A stretch of DNA of 6,379 nt. It comes from Verrucomicrobiota bacterium (GTDB lineage: Bacteria > Verrucomicrobiota > Verrucomicrobiia > Chthoniobacterales > UBA10450). The notes beneath the pieces are model-generated. The model did not search any database. It was given only the letters and a program-made list of their open reading frames with translations, and was not told the DNA's origin. This document shows positions 5,931-6,379 of this stretch, one piece after another. The first letter of the stretch is position 1. Every line of letters begins with the position of its first letter. A program made the translations under genes and the position numbers. Location of the stretch: assembly GCA_003219995.1 (NCBI GenBank), contig QHRC01000038.1, positions 1-6,379 on the forward strand. Direction: 5' to 3'.

Positions 5931-6379
5931 TAACAATTGCGCGCGCGGCGCGGTCGCTCGCTCCGCCCTCACCAAGTTGGGCAATGATCGTATCGAACTC
6001 TGAAATCATTTCTTCTCGCGCGGCGTGATCGTCCATCAACCGTGACACAGCCTGGGCGATGACGCCGGGTCTTGCTCGATGCTGAATGAATTCCGGCACG
6101 ACTTTTTTGTCTGCGAGCACGTTGGGCATGCCAAGATAGTTTATGCTTACGACCAGTCGCGCCGCCAGATACGTCGGCCACGCGACTTTATAAATGAGCA
6201 CAAATGGCAGCCGGAAATACGCGGCCTCGAGCGTGGCGCTTCCGGATGCAACGATTCCCGCGCCCGCACGCTGCATGATCGCGGCTGCGTCGCCAACTTT
6301 GATCTCGAAACGATCTTTCTCACCGATTGCCCTCACCCTCCCCTCTCCCTGAGGGAGAGGACTAAGGTGAGGGTGTCGA
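5917..6379 (-). CDS. lpxB: Lipid-A-disaccharide synthase LpxB, C-terminal part (5' end beyond the window)
   Basis: LpxB is a peripheral inner-membrane GT-B (family 19) enzyme that joins UDP-2,3-diacylglucosamine and lipid X to form the lipid A disaccharide. About 153 codons are visible. Recognisable blocks are VGDAAAIMQRAGAGIVASGS with ATLEAAYF (the SGTATLE donor-site motif, here SGSATLE), PFVLIYKVAWPTYLAARLVV, NYLGMPNVLADKKVVPEFIQ (E. coli has DYVSLPNLLAGRELVKELLQ) and the C-terminal helix ASDRAARAIVNELG. The stop is TAG at 5919-5917. A GTG at 6336 would give a 139-residue product, but this is not a real start: the GT-B catalytic half would lack its Rossmann entry, and the frame stays open to the window edge. 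The codons from about 6330 to the edge come from a palindromic repeat (see that entry), reading RHPHLSPLPQGEGRVR, unlike any LpxB. The gene is either carrying an in-frame insert in a variable loop or is interrupted. GT39 overlaps its 3' end by 14 nt. Confidence 0.92.
   Translation of the reverse strand, partial: RHPHLSPLPQGEGRVRAIGEKDRFEIKVGDAAAIMQRAGAGIVASGSATLEAAYFRLPFVLIYKVAWPTYLAARLVVSINYLGMPNVLADKKVVPEFIQHRARPGVIAQAVSRLMDDHAAREEMISEFDTIIAQLGEGGASDRAARAIVNELG
6330..6373. repeat. Nested palindromic repeat element within the lpxB frame
   Basis: There are two nested inverted repeats. The inner arms are CCTCTCCC (6342-6349) and GGGAGAGG (6353-6360) around TGA; the outer arms are CCCTCACC (6330-6337) and GGTGAGGG (6366-6373). 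Both sets of arms are perfect 8-mers. This organisation (CCCTCACC, then CCTCTCCC, GGGAGAGG, GGTGAGGG) is that of a widespread dispersed bacterial palindrome usually found between genes. The minus-strand lpxB frame reads through it without a stop. The element may continue past the window edge, so its true boundary is unknown. Confidence 0.85.

Noticed and set aside
5931..5984. Upstream start for the GT39 gene at 5984
   Set aside because: The extra 18 residues are polar, lack family character and would extend the lpxB overlap to 68 nt; the ATG at 5930 gives a normal short cytoplasmic lead into the first membrane helix.
5917..6336. Stand-alone 139-residue LpxB-like protein starting at GTG 6336
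   Set aside because: The start lies inside the palindromic repeat, no ribosome site supports it, and the frame is open to the edge; it is the tail of a longer lpxB.
6330..6373. CRISPR repeat or attachment site
   Set aside because: There is a single nested palindrome with no spaced direct copies, no integrase gene and no tRNA nearby.

Overview
The window looks like chromosomal DNA from a Gram-negative, moderately GC-rich bacterium. The best guess is Verrucomicrobiota (Chthoniobacterales/Spartobacteria-like). That rests on the mix of a MutL mismatch-repair gene, lipid A synthesis, two lineage-specific-looking single-pass membrane proteins, almost no strong Shine-Dalgarno sequences, and intergenic repeats (AAATCTG-type heptads, a CTGTAG-bounded hairpin, a CCCTCACC/CCTCTCCC palindrome) of kinds common in soil Verrucomicrobia. 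The phylum call is inference and no rRNA gene is present to settle it.

Layout. Positions 1-1116 (minus strand) hold the first 372 codons of mutL, running off the left edge. A 181-bp divergent intergenic region (1117-1297) follows, carrying a four-copy heptad repeat next to mutL, two inverted repeats and a possible promoter. Rightward genes are an A-type Fe-S carrier (1298-1630) and, 29 bp later, an unrecognised 532-residue membrane-anchored protein with a long Pro/Ala-rich linker (1660-3258). This block meets the leftward block tail to tail with only 2 bp between stop codons.

The leftward block, in transcription order, is lpxB (3' part, 6379-5917), an ArnT/PMT-type GT39 glycosyltransferase (5930-4497) overlapping lpxB by 14 nt, a 58-bp gap filled by a hairpin repeat, a HIT-family nucleotide hydrolase/transferase (4438-3905), and a small single-pass membrane protein (3908-3261) overlapping the HIT gene by 4 nt (ATGA). 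lpxB and GT39 probably act together in lipid A or envelope glycan assembly. The HIT and membrane protein genes look translationally coupled.

Most of the window is ordinary housekeeping DNA. I found no mobile element, CRISPR array, RNA gene or defence system. The most interesting signal is at the right edge: a long palindromic repeat of a normally intergenic type lies in an open reading frame continuous with lpxB, apparently adding about 16 codons. The alternative is that the edge reflects an assembly break at a repeat.
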